The notes under the pieces are model-generated. The model did no database searches and had not been told where the DNA came from. It saw nothing but the letters and a program-made list of their open reading frames with translations. A stretch of 64,000 nucleotides of DNA, from positions 1-64,000 of the forward strand of contig JAWPMV010000003.1 in NCBI GenBank assembly GCA_033391075.1, given 5' to 3'. Below are positions 36,405-45,801 of the stretch, piece by piece (positions within the stretch are counted from its first letter, which is position 1; each line of letters begins with the position of its first letter). Made by a program: the position numbers and the translations under genes. This DNA is from Bacteroidia bacterium. GTDB lineage: Bacteria > Bacteroidota > Bacteroidia > J057.

Positions 36405-37430
36405 TTAGATCTTTATACTCAGGTCCACACGATATATATTTTCATTTTGTTGAATATCCAGCTCATGCTTCTCAGGAAATAAGAGCGCCAGTCTTTCACG
36501 AATATTCTCCAGGCCTACTCCTCCTTTTTCTGACTCCTTCTTCCCCGGACAATAGCTATTACTCATATGAAACTTCAGGCCTTCTTTCTCTATCTTCAGA
36601 TGACCTTTCATCCATCCATGCTCCAGGTCCTCCAGATTGCCATGTTTAAACGAATTTTCGAAAAAAGGGATAAATAACATAGGCGTAATCAGTAAGCCTC
36701 CCGGATCACCCATTAGCTTGAACTCAATATTCAACTCACCATCCTTCTTCAATTGCTGCAATTCGATATAGTTTCGCAAATATGCCAGTTCAGCACTTAA
36801 GAGAACTTGTTCACTTTTGCAATCATAGAGCATATAGCTCATCATATCAGACAATTTCAGAATCATTTCCGGAGCTTTGTCTGAGCCCGTAAAAGAAAGG
36901 GAGTAAATATTATTTAAGGCATTGAATAGGAAATGCGGATTCACTTGCGCTTTCAGAAATCTAAGTTCTGCTTCCAACTGCTGTGTTTTAATTTCCTGTT
37001 CCAATTCTTTTCTTTTTATCCAGGTACCAACCATCCTCAAAGGAATACTCACAAATAAGAGAAAGGCTCCATTGACGATCATTGAACCAAAAAACTTGGG
37101 ATCAAATATTTTAAGCAGCTCAGAATCCATCCAACTCATAAGGCCCCAGCCTATATAGAAGCGAATAACAGCTGAGACAATTAAAAGTACCAATAACCAC
37201 AATGCATATTCCCTGTATAGCTCTTTATCAAAAAAACGAGGGAGTAACAGGTAGAGATTCACATAAACCAGCAAAATAAAACCAATCAGGTTTATGCTAA
37301 CTGACCAAATTAGAATTCCTATATCCTCTACAAAGCCGTTAAAAATAAAGGAAATCAATACCGTCAACATCACCCAGAAACTCAGGTGTATGATCAGGAT
37401 CCAGGGATTATATGTTTTCTCTTCGGTCAA
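36405..37430 (-). CDS. LytS-type sensor histidine kinase
   Basis: A 341-residue membrane kinase of the His_kinase/LytS class. Four hydrophobic helices lie in about 10-135, followed by a short coiled coil (KRKELEQEIKTQQLEAELRFLKAQ) and the phospho-acceptor His166 in QVNPHFLFNALNNIYSLSF. The ATPase domain has PMLFIPFFENSFKHG (N box) and GGVGLENIRERLALLFP (G box). No periplasmic sensor domain of note, so the signal may be sensed within the membrane. It is immediately upstream of the LytTR regulator. Confidence 0.93.
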   Translation of the reverse strand: MTEEKTYNPWILIIHLSFWVMLTVLISFIFNGFVEDIGILIWSVSINLIGFILLVYVNLYLLLPRFFDKELYREYALWLLVLLIVSAVIRFYIGWGLMSWMDSELLKIFDPKFFGSMIVNGAFLLFVSIPLRMVGTWIKRKELEQEIKTQQLEAELRFLKAQVNPHFLFNALNNIYSLSFTGSDKAPEMILKLSDMMSYMLYDCKSEQVLLSAELAYLRNYIELQQLKKDGELNIEFKLMGDPGGLLITPMLFIPFFENSFKHGNLEDLEHGWMKGHLKIEKEGLKFHMSNSYCPGKKESEKGGVGLENIRERLALLFPEKHELDIQQNENIYRVDLSIKI

Positions 37431-37769
37431 TCAGGAATTCTATGGGCCAATTTTACCCTTCGGACAATAAGATCAGCATAATTGTAGAAAATCGGTAAGA
37501 AAAACTACAAACAACGGATTGGATTTCACCAATCGCCCTATTTTCCCTGTTAAGCTATTTTTTGCTGAGGAGATCTATTCATAGGAAAGTCAGGAAGGTT
37601 CGTCCTATTAAAATGGAGATTCGCAAAATAAATTGGGCTTTTCGCCAGGAGGAAAATATTATAGGATCAGACTCTCGACACTTTCACATTTCCTATAAAG
37701 GAAAATACTCCTATGGGAATAAAAGCTAAATAATTTAAAACTTCTCACATACACAAAACGCAAATAGCC
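37431..37769. other. Intergenic region between divergent genes, with a dyad
   Basis: This 339-base gap holds the promoters for the kinase gene (minus) and the small membrane-protein gene (plus). A short dyad TTTCCT-ATAA-AGGAAA lies at 37689-37704, 65 bases upstream of 37770. I found no further gene or RNA in it. Confidence 0.5.
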
Positions 37770-38090
37770 ATGCGCCAGTATCCTAAGAAACTCTTAGCCC
37801 TGATTATCGGGATGATCGTCTTATTGGGCTTGCAAAGCTTTGCTTCATATCGATCCTTTGAACCCTCCATTTTATCAGAAAAGGGAAATGCCTGGACCAC
37901 CTCATTTGATGGCCCGGCAAATATTGAAAAGCTTATTCATTATTCAGACAAAATTGTAGCTGAAATTTTTCGCATTGAGGGGATGATTCTTCTTCCCATA
38001 TTACTCATGAGCACTGCCTTTGTATTCCTGCTGGGAACAGGACTCATACTGTTTATCTATCGACATAAAGAAAGAGATTCCTCCTTCTAA
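37770..38090 (+). CDS. Small two-helix membrane protein
   Basis: A 106-residue protein with an N-terminal helix (LLALIIGMIVLLGLQSFASY), a polar 40-residue loop probably outside the membrane, and a C-terminal helix (MILLPILLMSTAFVFLLGTGLILFIY) followed by a basic tail. No family recognised. It is divergent from the LytS/LytTR pair across 339 bases and might be its target. Its 3' end overlaps the convergent gene by 4 bases. Confidence 0.55.
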   Translation: MRQYPKKLLALIIGMIVLLGLQSFASYRSFEPSILSEKGNAWTTSFDGPANIEKLIHYSDKIVAEIFRIEGMILLPILLMSTAFVFLLGTGLILFIYRHKERDSSF

Positions 38091-39199
38091 TTAGGCCGTA
38101 TTCCCTTCGTGTCCACCAGACGGGCATTGAGGGCCCAGCCTCCCATATTATCACTGAGGGCAAAAACAATCTCATTTTCGCCAGGCTCCAGTTCTACAAA
38201 GATGCTGTCAAAAAATCCGATGGTTCCCAGATAGCGGTAATCTCGGGATCTGAAGTTGCGTTGGCCGGCATAGATGGCCTTGCCTTTTGAAAAAGCTACT
38301 ACTCTATCGCTATAGGCTAGCTCTATTTTTTTGCTTTGCTTGCGATCGGAATAAATACGGGTTTTGATCAGGACAGTATTTGCTTCCTGAGAAAGGGCAT
38401 ATAATTCAGAAACATTTACCAAACCCGTATACTCCTGATCTGCCTTTTTCCAATTTGTACTTGTATAATCAGTTAGTTCGTCAAGGCTACTTACTCCCTC
38501 TAGTTGTTTTTCTGAAAAGGCAGAACTCACTTCCCAATTTTTCAGAATTCCCGCTTCCATAGGCGGCAAGTCTTTTACTTCGCTAATCAGTCGTGGTTGA
38601 GCAATTTCCTGATAGGAAAGATTGGCATACCAGGCAGGACCGAGTGAGGTTCCGAGACCAATCATACCCGAGACTTCCTCTTGTTTCAAGTCGTGCACAT
38701 GGATAAAGGGCTGGGACATATCATTGATGAAAATGTCCATGCGGTCTCCTGCTACAATCATGCGAACATGAATCCATTCCCCAAAATTGAAATGGTAGGG
38801 ATTGGCATAGCCTTCTCCCTGATACAGCTGCCAACCCGCTACTCCATTGAAAACAGGAGTATATTGAGTGGCATCCGGATTGCCAGATTGGTGAGGCCTC
38901 AGGTAGAACTCCTCATAGTTTTTATTATCCTGTATCCGAAAATGAAAACTGAGGAACTTGCGTCCAGCCTCAAAATTGATATCATAATCAATGATACCAT
39001 TTTTAAATTGAGAGCCCTTCAGTCGAGCAATTCCATTTTCGAGATAGAGGGCTTCTTTTCCCTTATAAGTTTTGAATTCATGGGCTTTGGCTGAAACCTC
39101 CCAGGCTGAGGGAGTGAATTTCGCCTTTACGCTTGATTGGGAGAAAGTCTGGATATAGCACAGACTTGCTACTAAAAAAACTGTGATACGATTAGGCAT
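38087..39199 (-). CDS. Exported protein with concanavalin-like N-terminal domain
   Basis: A 370-residue exported protein (signal peptide about 1-20, ending TFSQ). Residues about 25-200 look like a concanavalin/LamG-like jelly roll of the type seen in DUF1080 proteins: LENGIARLKGSQFKNGIIDYDI, FLSFHFRIQDNKNYEEFYLRPHQSG, EWIHVRMIVAGDRMDIFINDMSQPFI, SGMIGLGTSLGPAWYANL. The C-terminal 150 residues form another beta-rich domain. It probably binds or acts on carbohydrate, but no catalytic residue can be pointed to. Confidence 0.75.
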   Translation of the reverse strand: MPNRITVFLVASLCYIQTFSQSSVKAKFTPSAWEVSAKAHEFKTYKGKEALYLENGIARLKGSQFKNGIIDYDINFEAGRKFLSFHFRIQDNKNYEEFYLRPHQSGNPDATQYTPVFNGVAGWQLYQGEGYANPYHFNFGEWIHVRMIVAGDRMDIFINDMSQPFIHVHDLKQEEVSGMIGLGTSLGPAWYANLSYQEIAQPRLISEVKDLPPMEAGILKNWEVSSAFSEKQLEGVSSLDELTDYTSTNWKKADQEYTGLVNVSELYALSQEANTVLIKTRIYSDRKQSKKIELAYSDRVVAFSKGKAIYAGQRNFRSRDYRYLGTIGFFDSIFVELEPGENEIVFALSDNMGGWALNARLVDTKGIRPN

Positions 39200-39295
39200 A
39201 GGTTTTTAATGAATAAATGATATTCAATACTCCTAAATCCTGCTCGATCAAGCCTTAACAAAGCTAAACAAGCTCAAACAAGTCTGTACAAGGGC

Positions 39296-39838
39296 TTAAG
39301 ACTGGCTTAATTCCTTCAATTTGAGCACCGTTTTCCAATTTCGAGTGGTGGCTCCAACTTTGAGTTTTTTCTCAAAGAAATTGTTGCTCAATTTCGACTT
39401 GTGATATTTGCCTTCACAATAGATGAATACATCTTGTCCCTGCAGCACAAACTCATCAGGTTCATAATTATAGCTCAGTAGGATTTCCTGATTCTCTTTC
39501 GCTGGCTCCTCTTTCAGAAAGGTTAGATGTAATTGACTGATATCCCGGCCTTCCTCATAGAAAGAATTCTGCGCGATCGAATTGGAAAGTTCCTTTGCTG
39601 TCCGGACAATGACCGGGACTTCAAATCCAAATTTTTCCAGTATTCCTTTCGCCAGTTTATCTCCCAGTTCCCGATTGCTCTGATTTTTACTGTCCTCAAA
39701 TATGACATTCCCACTTTGGATATATGTCAAGGGATTTTCAAAGCTCAACTTCTCGCATAATGCTTTGAGGTCATTCATGAGGATTTTCCGCTTTCCCCCA
39801 ACATTTATTCCTCTGAGGATGGCAATTTTCTTTTCCAT
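39296..39838 (-). CDS. DUF1697 protein
   Basis: A 180-residue cytoplasmic protein matching the DUF1697 family: IAILRGINVGGKRKILMNDLKALCEKLSF at the N-terminus, then YIQSGNVIFED and a C-terminal VGATTRNWKTVLKL. The family is widespread with no established function. It is 50 bases downstream of the SRPBCC gene on the same strand and may belong to the same transcript. Confidence 0.88.
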   Translation of the reverse strand: MEKKIAILRGINVGGKRKILMNDLKALCEKLSFENPLTYIQSGNVIFEDSKNQSNRELGDKLAKGILEKFGFEVPVIVRTAKELSNSIAQNSFYEEGRDISQLHLTFLKEEPAKENQEILLSYNYEPDEFVLQGQDVFIYCEGKYHKSKLSNNFFEKKLKVGATTRNWKTVLKLKELSQS

Positions 39839-39888
39839 ATCAATTGTAGATGAAGGCTAATTTACAAGATATTCTAGCTCTCATAGGA

Positions 39889-40389
39889 TTATTCTCCCAG
39901 GAGTTCTTTCATCATAGGAATCACCAGGGCTCTCCAGCCTTCCCGCGATTCTTCAAATCTCGCCTGAGCATTTTCCCCCTTTGAAAAATCTCCCTGTACA
40001 ATTTTAAGCAAACAGCCTTCCCCTCTGCTTTCGACTTCATAGCTGAGCTGAACATAATTATCTGGTATATCAGCCATCCCGGCATGTGGATCGAAGGTCG
40101 TAGATACCACTTTTTTGCCTGCTTCATATTCCAGTACCTCGCCTTTCACATAAATCATTTCTTGCCCATCCTCCGTTTTCCCTTTCCACAAAACCGGACT
40201 CCCAATCTCCCAATCGGAAATCAGTTCGCAGCCAAACATATACTGTTTTGTCATGGCAGGATTGGTGAGTAAATCCCAGACTTTTTCTGCTGCTGCTTTG
40301 AATAATACTTCTTCCGTAATGATCATGGACTCTTTCATCTTATTAATAGGTTTAACATAAAAACCCAAGATCAAAAAAATGCTCCTCAT
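39889..40389 (-). CDS. SRPBCC (AHSA1-like) small-molecule binding protein
   Basis: A 166-residue START-like protein: EEVLFKAAAEKVWDLLTNPAMTKQYMFGCELISDWEIGSPVLWKG is the typical AHSA1/SRPBCC opening, and ESREGWRALVIPMMKELL the closing helix that covers the ligand cavity. The start is uncertain: the ATG at 40389 overlaps the AraC stop by 4 bases (ATGA), which supports coupled translation, while the ATG at 40338 (or 40326) matches the family's usual N-terminus better. Coupling to an AraC regulator suggests the regulator and binding protein respond to the same signal. Confidence 0.85.
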   Translation of the reverse strand: MRSIFLILGFYVKPINKMKESMIITEEVLFKAAAEKVWDLLTNPAMTKQYMFGCELISDWEIGSPVLWKGKTEDGQEMIYVKGEVLEYEAGKKVVSTTFDPHAGMADIPDNYVQLSYEVESRGEGCLLKIVQGDFSKGENAQARFEESREGWRALVIPMMKELLGE

Positions 40390-41282
40390 CGAATTGCAGA
40401 ATCGGGATTTTTTCTCACACTATTGGGAGTGACACCAAATGTTTTTTTAAAGGCGTGGGAAAAGTGTTGGGGGGAACTATAGCCAGTTTCATAGGCAATC
40501 TCTTTGGCGGATTTACTGCTTCCCAGTAGGAGTTTCTTTGCGAGTTCCATTCTTTGTGCATGGATGTAGCCGAAAATCGTTGTGCCAAAGAGTTCCTTAA
40601 ATCCTCGTTTTAATTTATACTCATTGATCCCCATGAGCTTCGAAAGTTCAATGATAGTTGGGGGATCATCCAGCCGGGTAGAAAGTACTTCTTTAGCTTC
40701 GATGAGTTTTTTGCGATCCTTTTCTGATTTGATAAAATTGCCCGCCTGATCCTCTTCATAAAGTTTCGCCTGCAATACGAGAAGTTCTATACTTTTCGAA
40801 TGGAGAAATAATCGCTGCAGATCTTCGGAATAGGGACAGTGGATAATGTCCTGGATAACCTGCTGCATGTAGAGATTGGTAGTCTTCCATTTGGGAGAGA
40901 GAATGCTATTTTTCCCCTGAATCACATTATCAGTAAACCGTTTTAAAACCTCATTTCCATTCTGTCCGATCTCAATGAAGGCAGCCGTCTGAAAATCTAC
41001 CCCAAAGGTCTCAATCCGCTTACTGCTATTCTGCACCTCCAGTTCCAGACCTTTGCTGTACATGATATTGTTGTGATGCCCCGATAAGACAAAAGAGCTA
41101 TTTAATTGCGCAAAACTGAATTCATAGCTTCCTGCAAGGCCGAAATGGAGACGTACATAGTCGGTCTCATTACTTGCATGCATGGAGCCGTAATCGTAAA
41201 AATCGATTATGTTATGGGAGATGCTGATATTTTTCAACTCCCATTTTTTAGACTTTCGATCTGCTATATGGCTGTTATTCAT
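40386..41282 (-). CDS. AraC-family transcriptional regulator
   Basis: A 298-residue soluble regulator with a C-terminal AraC domain (about 195-295): PTIIELSKLMGINEYKLKRGFKELFGTTIFGYI is the first helix-turn-helix and SAKEIAYETGYSSPQHFSHAFKKTFGVTPNSVRK the second, close to consensus. The N-terminal part resembles no sugar-binding cupin I can name with certainty. It overlaps the SRPBCC gene by 4 bases and leads the minus-strand run through DUF1697. Confidence 0.9.
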   Translation of the reverse strand: MNNSHIADRKSKKWELKNISISHNIIDFYDYGSMHASNETDYVRLHFGLAGSYEFSFAQLNSSFVLSGHHNNIMYSKGLELEVQNSSKRIETFGVDFQTAAFIEIGQNGNEVLKRFTDNVIQGKNSILSPKWKTTNLYMQQVIQDIIHCPYSEDLQRLFLHSKSIELLVLQAKLYEEDQAGNFIKSEKDRKKLIEAKEVLSTRLDDPPTIIELSKLMGINEYKLKRGFKELFGTTIFGYIHAQRMELAKKLLLGSSKSAKEIAYETGYSSPQHFSHAFKKTFGVTPNSVRKNPDSAIR

Positions 41283-41460
41283 CTTCTTCCCTTGAAAGAT
41301 AAGTTATTGAATTAGCTCTTGTCAATATTATTAAATTATTAGGATCTGATTTTTTGTTTGGAAATCTGCAGTACTTAGATTTTCTTAAGAACGCGTCAGG
41401 GAAATATTTTTTGGATCGAAATATTTACTAACACTTCTACCCATACGTAATACAAACTAC

Positions 41461-44400
41461 ATGAGAAAGCAACTACTATCTACAGGATTAGTCCTTCTAT
41501 TCCTTGGACTCAATTCTCTTTTTGCCCAAACTCCTCCTCCCGGAATAAGCGGGCAGGCATTTCGAGACTGGATCAAGACAAATTTTTATGACGGTTTCCA
41601 TACGACTCTTGGCTATTCTACTGCCCGGGGATATATGTATGGGTACATAGACAATGACAATGGTACCCTTACGGGAGTTTACAGCGGATACCAGCTCTCA
41701 TGGGCTTATGGGAATACAGGAACAAATCCTGCCCCAATCAATGCAGAACATACAGTCCCTCAAAGTTTTTTCGGAAGCGCAGAACCGATGCGCTCAGATA
41801 TACATCATTTGTTTCCTACCTATGGTAACTGGAATAGCACCCGATCAAACTATCCTTTCGCAGATATAGATGATAATACTACGACCAAATGGATGTACCT
41901 GGATCAGGAACAAACGAGCATCCCCAGCAGCAATATTGACTTTTATAGCGAGTACGCCAATCAGGAATTTGAGCCTCGGGAAGACCATAAGGGAGATTGT
42001 GCCAGGGCTATTTTTTATTTCTATACGATGTATCCCACACAAGCTGGGGCAATTGCTTCCGTTGGAGATTTAAATATGCTTTATCAATGGCACCTTCAGG
42101 ATCCTCCGGACACAGATGAAATTATGAGAAATATTTCCATTGAAACCTATCAGGGAAATCGAAATCCTTTTGTGGATAATCCTGATTGGGTAGCGGATGC
42201 ATGGGAAATATCTACTTCCGGCCCTGCCACTCCTGGCAATTTCCAATTGGTCGCCGGAGCATCCAGTCTGAATCTGAGCTGGACAGACGTGGCCAATGAG
42301 ACGGGTTACAATCTCTATAGATCTACCGATAACGTGAATTTCAGTTTGCTTGCAAATCCAGCTGCAGATGCAGTATCCTATAGCGATGGAAATGTAAGTC
42401 AGGGAAGCACATACTACTATTATATCGAAGCCTTCAATGCCACTGGAACAAGTAGTGGTAGCAATATCATCAGCGGACAAACTCAGGGAGGAAGCGGAGG
42501 AAGCGCCACAGATTTGCTGATTTCAGAATATATAGAGGGTTCCTCATTTAATAAGGCGCTGGAAGTAGCCAATTTTACCGGATCCACGGTATCGCTTTCT
42601 GGCTATGTGTTGAAGAAACAAACCAATGGTGCAGGGGCATGGGGCAGTGATTATGCCTTGAGTGGTAGCCTTGCACAGGGAGATGTATTTGTGATAGCAA
42701 ACAGCTCTGCAGATCCAACGATATTGGCTCAAGCGGATGTAAACACCGGAAGTGGAATTGTAACCTTCAATGGAAATGATGCCATCGGTCTCTTCAAAAA
42801 CGGGACTTTGATTGATATTCTTGGAACATTTAACAGTGCTTCAAATTATGCTCAGGATGTAACTTTGGTCAGGAAATCGAGCATTGATAGCCCCAATAAC
42901 ATCTATACTACTTCCGAGTGGGACAGCTATGCTAGCAATACCTTTACAGATTTAGGTAGTCATACCTTTAATGGAGGAAGCGGAACAAACCCACCAGCTG
43001 CTCCTGCCAATGTTCAGCTTGTAGCAACTACTACTTCTCTGGATTTAAGTTGGGATGACCTGAGTGATGAAACGGGATATACCCTTTACAGAAGTACCGA
43101 TAATGTAAACTTCTCCAGCCTTGCCAGTCTGGGCGCCAATGTAGTAAGTTATTCAGATGCAGGCCTAAGTCTTGAAACGACTTATTATTACTACCTGGAA
43201 GCTTTTAACAGTGCAGGAAGTAGTCCGGCAAGCAGTACCGTCAGTGGTGCGACCCTACCACAAGCACCTGCTGCACCTGCAAATGTAGACCTGATTGCGA
43301 CCACAATAGATTTGAATATTTCCTGGGATGATTTGGCAAATGAGGATGGATACCTGATTTATCGCTCTGATGATAACAGCAACTTCTCTCAAATAGCCAG
43401 CCTTGCTGCTGATGAAATAGGCTATACAGATAATACCATCCAGCTCCTGACAACTTACTACTATTATGTAGTTGCCTTTAATGCAGGAGGAAATAGCCCT
43501 AATAGCAGCACTGTCAGTGGCCAAACTGAATTCAGCGGTCCAGCTGCAAGCGATCTGCTTATTTCTGAATATATCGAAGGTTCTTCTTTCAACAAGGCCC
43601 TCGAGATTGCCAACAATACTGGAGCGACGGTTGACATGAGTGCTTATGTATTGAAAAAACAAACCAACGGTTCAGGTGCCTGGGGTAGCGATTATGCCCT
43701 GAGTGGAAACCTGTCTCAAGGTTCAGTATTCGTAATTGCAAACAGTTCGGCCAATGCTTCCATACTCGCAGAAGCAGATATAAGTACCGGCAGCGGGATT
43801 GTCACCTTCAATGGCAATGATGCAATCGGTCTCTTTAAAAACGGAATTCTAATCGACATGCTGGGTACCTTCAATAGTGCCGCTACCTATGCCCAGGATG
43901 TCACCCTGGTAAGAAAAGCTTCAGTAGACAGCCCGGTCGATGTGTACAATTCTGGCGAATGGGACGTATTCGCAACCGACAACTCCAGTGATCTGGGAAG
44001 TCATACCTTCAACGGAGGTGGGCTCAATCCACCTGCAAGTCCTGCGAATATTGCTCTGACTGCGACTACAAGTGACTTAAGCCTTAGTTGGGATGATGTG
44101 ACAAATGAGGACGGATATATTGTTTATCGTTCTTCGGACAACCTAAACTTTAGCCAGCTTGCCTCTCTTGCTTCCAATGCTACTTCCTATACAGATAATA
44201 GTATTACTCTGCTTACTACCTATTACTATTACCTGGTCGCCTTTAATGCAGACGGAAATAGTGCGAATAGTAGCACGGTCAGCGGACAAACCGAGGACAA
44301 TTCTCCTACTGCTTCCGAAGTATTCATCTCTGAGTACGTTGAGGGTAGTCAAAGGAACCGTGCCATTGAAATTGCAAATTTCACCGGTGCTTCAGTTGAT

Positions 44401-45084
44401 CTTGGCCAATATAGTCTTAAGCGTCAAGCCAACGGTGGCGGAAATTGGAGAAATACCTTTAGCCTAAGTGGAACTCTGCAAGATGGCGAAGTATTTGTTT
44501 TAGGACATTCTTCGGCAAGTTCCGGTATAACAAGTGTAGCAGACCAACTGACCAGTTCAGGTATTATGAACTTCTCAGGCAATGATCCCATAGGTCTGTT
44601 TAAAAATAACGTACTGATTGACATTGTAGGAACCTTCAATGGAGGAAATGGAAACTTTGCCAGAAATACCACGCTTGTCAGGAAGGCATCTGTTACCGAT
44701 CCAACTACCAATTATACGCTTGCTGAATGGGATGCTTATGGAAGTAATACCTTCTCCTTCCTGGGAGCGCATACTTTCGGGAATCCTCCTGCACGTTTAG
44801 CTGAAGAAAACATTTCAGCCATCCTTATCCAGGAAGTAAAGGCCTGGCCAAATCCCTTCTATGATCAGCTTATAGTGAATTATGAAATCAGCGGAGATAC
44901 GGAAGTGGAAATGGATATTTACAGCCTGACGGGCCAAAGGGTAAAACTTCTGAAGAGCCCTGGCTTTATAATGGCAGGCCAACATCAGCAAAAACTGGAT
45001 CTTGGTGAAATACCTGCGGGCATTTACCTGCTTCGCCTCAGAAGCAGTACGGATCAGAAAGTAATTAGAATTGTAAAACGATAA
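41461..45084 (+). CDS. T9SS-secreted endonuclease I with FN3 and lamin-tail repeats
   Basis: A 1207-residue secreted protein. Signal peptide about 1-22 (LFAQ). Endonuclease I domain (about 25-250): catalytic His97 in EHTVPQSFF, DIHHLFPTYGNWNSTRSNYPFADID, and EPREDHKGDCARAIFYF. Then FN3 (256-342), lamin-tail domain LTD (349-510), FN3 (511-600), FN3 (602-690), LTD (696-855), FN3 (858-945), LTD (952-1105) and a T9SS sorting domain (1127-1207: VKAWPNPFYDQ to LRLRSSTDQKVIRIVKR). It should cut extracellular DNA or RNA at the surface, for nutrient scavenging or biofilm turnover. The LTD pair is nearly identical in protein but diverged in codons. A perfect terminator hairpin follows. Confidence 0.92.
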   Translation: MRKQLLSTGLVLLFLGLNSLFAQTPPPGISGQAFRDWIKTNFYDGFHTTLGYSTARGYMYGYIDNDNGTLTGVYSGYQLSWAYGNTGTNPAPINAEHTVPQSFFGSAEPMRSDIHHLFPTYGNWNSTRSNYPFADIDDNTTTKWMYLDQEQTSIPSSNIDFYSEYANQEFEPREDHKGDCARAIFYFYTMYPTQAGAIASVGDLNMLYQWHLQDPPDTDEIMRNISIETYQGNRNPFVDNPDWVADAWEISTSGPATPGNFQLVAGASSLNLSWTDVANETGYNLYRSTDNVNFSLLANPAADAVSYSDGNVSQGSTYYYYIEAFNATGTSSGSNIISGQTQGGSGGSATDLLISEYIEGSSFNKALEVANFTGSTVSLSGYVLKKQTNGAGAWGSDYALSGSLAQGDVFVIANSSADPTILAQADVNTGSGIVTFNGNDAIGLFKNGTLIDILGTFNSASNYAQDVTLVRKSSIDSPNNIYTTSEWDSYASNTFTDLGSHTFNGGSGTNPPAAPANVQLVATTTSLDLSWDDLSDETGYTLYRSTDNVNFSSLASLGANVVSYSDAGLSLETTYYYYLEAFNSAGSSPASSTVSGATLPQAPAAPANVDLIATTIDLNISWDDLANEDGYLIYRSDDNSNFSQIASLAADEIGYTDNTIQLLTTYYYYVVAFNAGGNSPNSSTVSGQTEFSGPAASDLLISEYIEGSSFNKALEIANNTGATVDMSAYVLKKQTNGSGAWGSDYALSGNLSQGSVFVIANSSANASILAEADISTGSGIVTFNGNDAIGLFKNGILIDMLGTFNSAATYAQDVTLVRKASVDSPVDVYNSGEWDVFATDNSSDLGSHTFNGGGLNPPASPANIALTATTSDLSLSWDDVTNEDGYIVYRSSDNLNFSQLASLASNATSYTDNSITLLTTYYYYLVAFNADGNSANSSTVSGQTEDNSPTASEVFISEYVEGSQRNRAIEIANFTGASVDLGQYSLKRQANGGGNWRNTFSLSGTLQDGEVFVLGHSSASSGITSVADQLTSSGIMNFSGNDPIGLFKNNVLIDIVGTFNGGNGNFARNTTLVRKASVTDPTTNYTLAEWDAYGSNTFSFLGAHTFGNPPARLAEENISAILIQEVKAWPNPFYDQLIVNYEISGDTEVEMDIYSLTGQRVKLLKSPGFIMAGQHQQKLDLGEIPAGIYLLRLRSSTDQKVIRIVKR
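42508..44022 (+). repeat. Duplicated lamin-tail coding segments
   Basis: Two copies of a segment of about 470 bases (about 42508-42978 and 43546-44022) encode lamin-tail domains sharing runs such as LLISEYIEGSSFNKALE, GSDYALSG and TFNGNDAIGLFKNG. The DNA differs mainly at third codon positions, indicating an old duplication held by selection. A third, more diverged copy starts near 44317. Confidence 0.8.
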
Positions 45085-45091
45085 ATGATTT

Positions 45092-45127
45092 GAGGGAGCA
45101 AATTTCTTTTGCTCCCTCCTCTTTCTT
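45092..45127 (+). terminator. Rho-independent terminator directly before the LRR gene
   Basis: GAGGGAGCAAA (45092-45102) and TTTGCTCCCTC (45108-45118) form a perfect 11-bp stem with a TTTCT loop, followed by CTCTTTCTT. It fills the gap between the nuclease gene and the ATG at 45128. Confidence 0.88.
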
Positions 45128-45760
45128 ATGAATAAATCAGATTTATTAGCTGAAGCGTTAAGGCGAATAGAGGTAACTTTTGAGAAGAAATTAACTGCCC
45201 TCAATCTGAATGATCTTCAGTTGGACGAAATACCGGAGAGATTACTCCAGGCAAGCCACTTGAAGGTCCTGGGGCTGGACAATAACCGCTTCGAGACACT
45301 GCCGGAAGAAATTGCCCGCTTGAAACAGTTGAGGGTTTTGGACTTGTCTGCAAATCGACTGAAGCATCTCCCTTCCAGTATTGGACAGTTTGCGGATCTC
45401 CGAGTTTTAAACCTCAAAAACAACCGCTTAAAATCCTTGCCTGAAGAAATAGGAGGGTTATCTTCCCTTATGATGCTGGAACTACGGGATAACCAACTCA
45501 AGGAGCTACCCGCTTCTATCACCCAACTACCCAAACTTCGTGAGCTATACCTAAAGGCGAATAAACTGAGGACCTTTCCTGTCGGCATAGAGAATCTTTC
45601 TCTATTGATAAAACTTGACCTTAGTGAGAATAAACTGGCAGAAGTTCCGAAAAATCTGAGTAGACTTTCGGAATTGCGTATGCTTTGGTTAATGGGAAAT
45701 AAATTTGAAAGTGTCCCTGAAGAATTACTTCCTATTTGTGACCTGGGAAGCTTAAATTAG
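45128..45760 (+). CDS. Leucine-rich repeat protein
   Basis: A 210-residue cytoplasmic LRR protein. About seven repeats of 23 residues follow the LxxLxLxxNxLxxLPxxI pattern typical of bacterial and plant intracellular LRRs, from LTALNLNDLQLDEIPERL (about residue 21) to LRMLWLMGNKFESVPEELL. There is no signal peptide and no catalytic domain, so it is a protein-binding scaffold. Its ATG begins right at the end of the preceding terminator T-run, so transcription must come from read-through or a promoter inside the nuclease gene. Confidence 0.88.
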   Translation: MNKSDLLAEALRRIEVTFEKKLTALNLNDLQLDEIPERLLQASHLKVLGLDNNRFETLPEEIARLKQLRVLDLSANRLKHLPSSIGQFADLRVLNLKNNRLKSLPEEIGGLSSLMMLELRDNQLKELPASITQLPKLRELYLKANKLRTFPVGIENLSLLIKLDLSENKLAEVPKNLSRLSELRMLWLMGNKFESVPEELLPICDLGSLN

Positions 45761-45801
45761 GGAAAGGCAGCAAAAAAAAATACTCATCCCAACTCAGGGT
45801 T

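Noticed and set aside
42228-44770. Possible CRISPR-like or satellite repeats
   Set aside because: The repeats are in-frame FN3 and lamin-tail coding modules, not short direct repeats with spacers.
45217-45588. 123-residue antisense frame
   Set aside because: Mirror of the LRR coding repeats; repeat-derived shadow.
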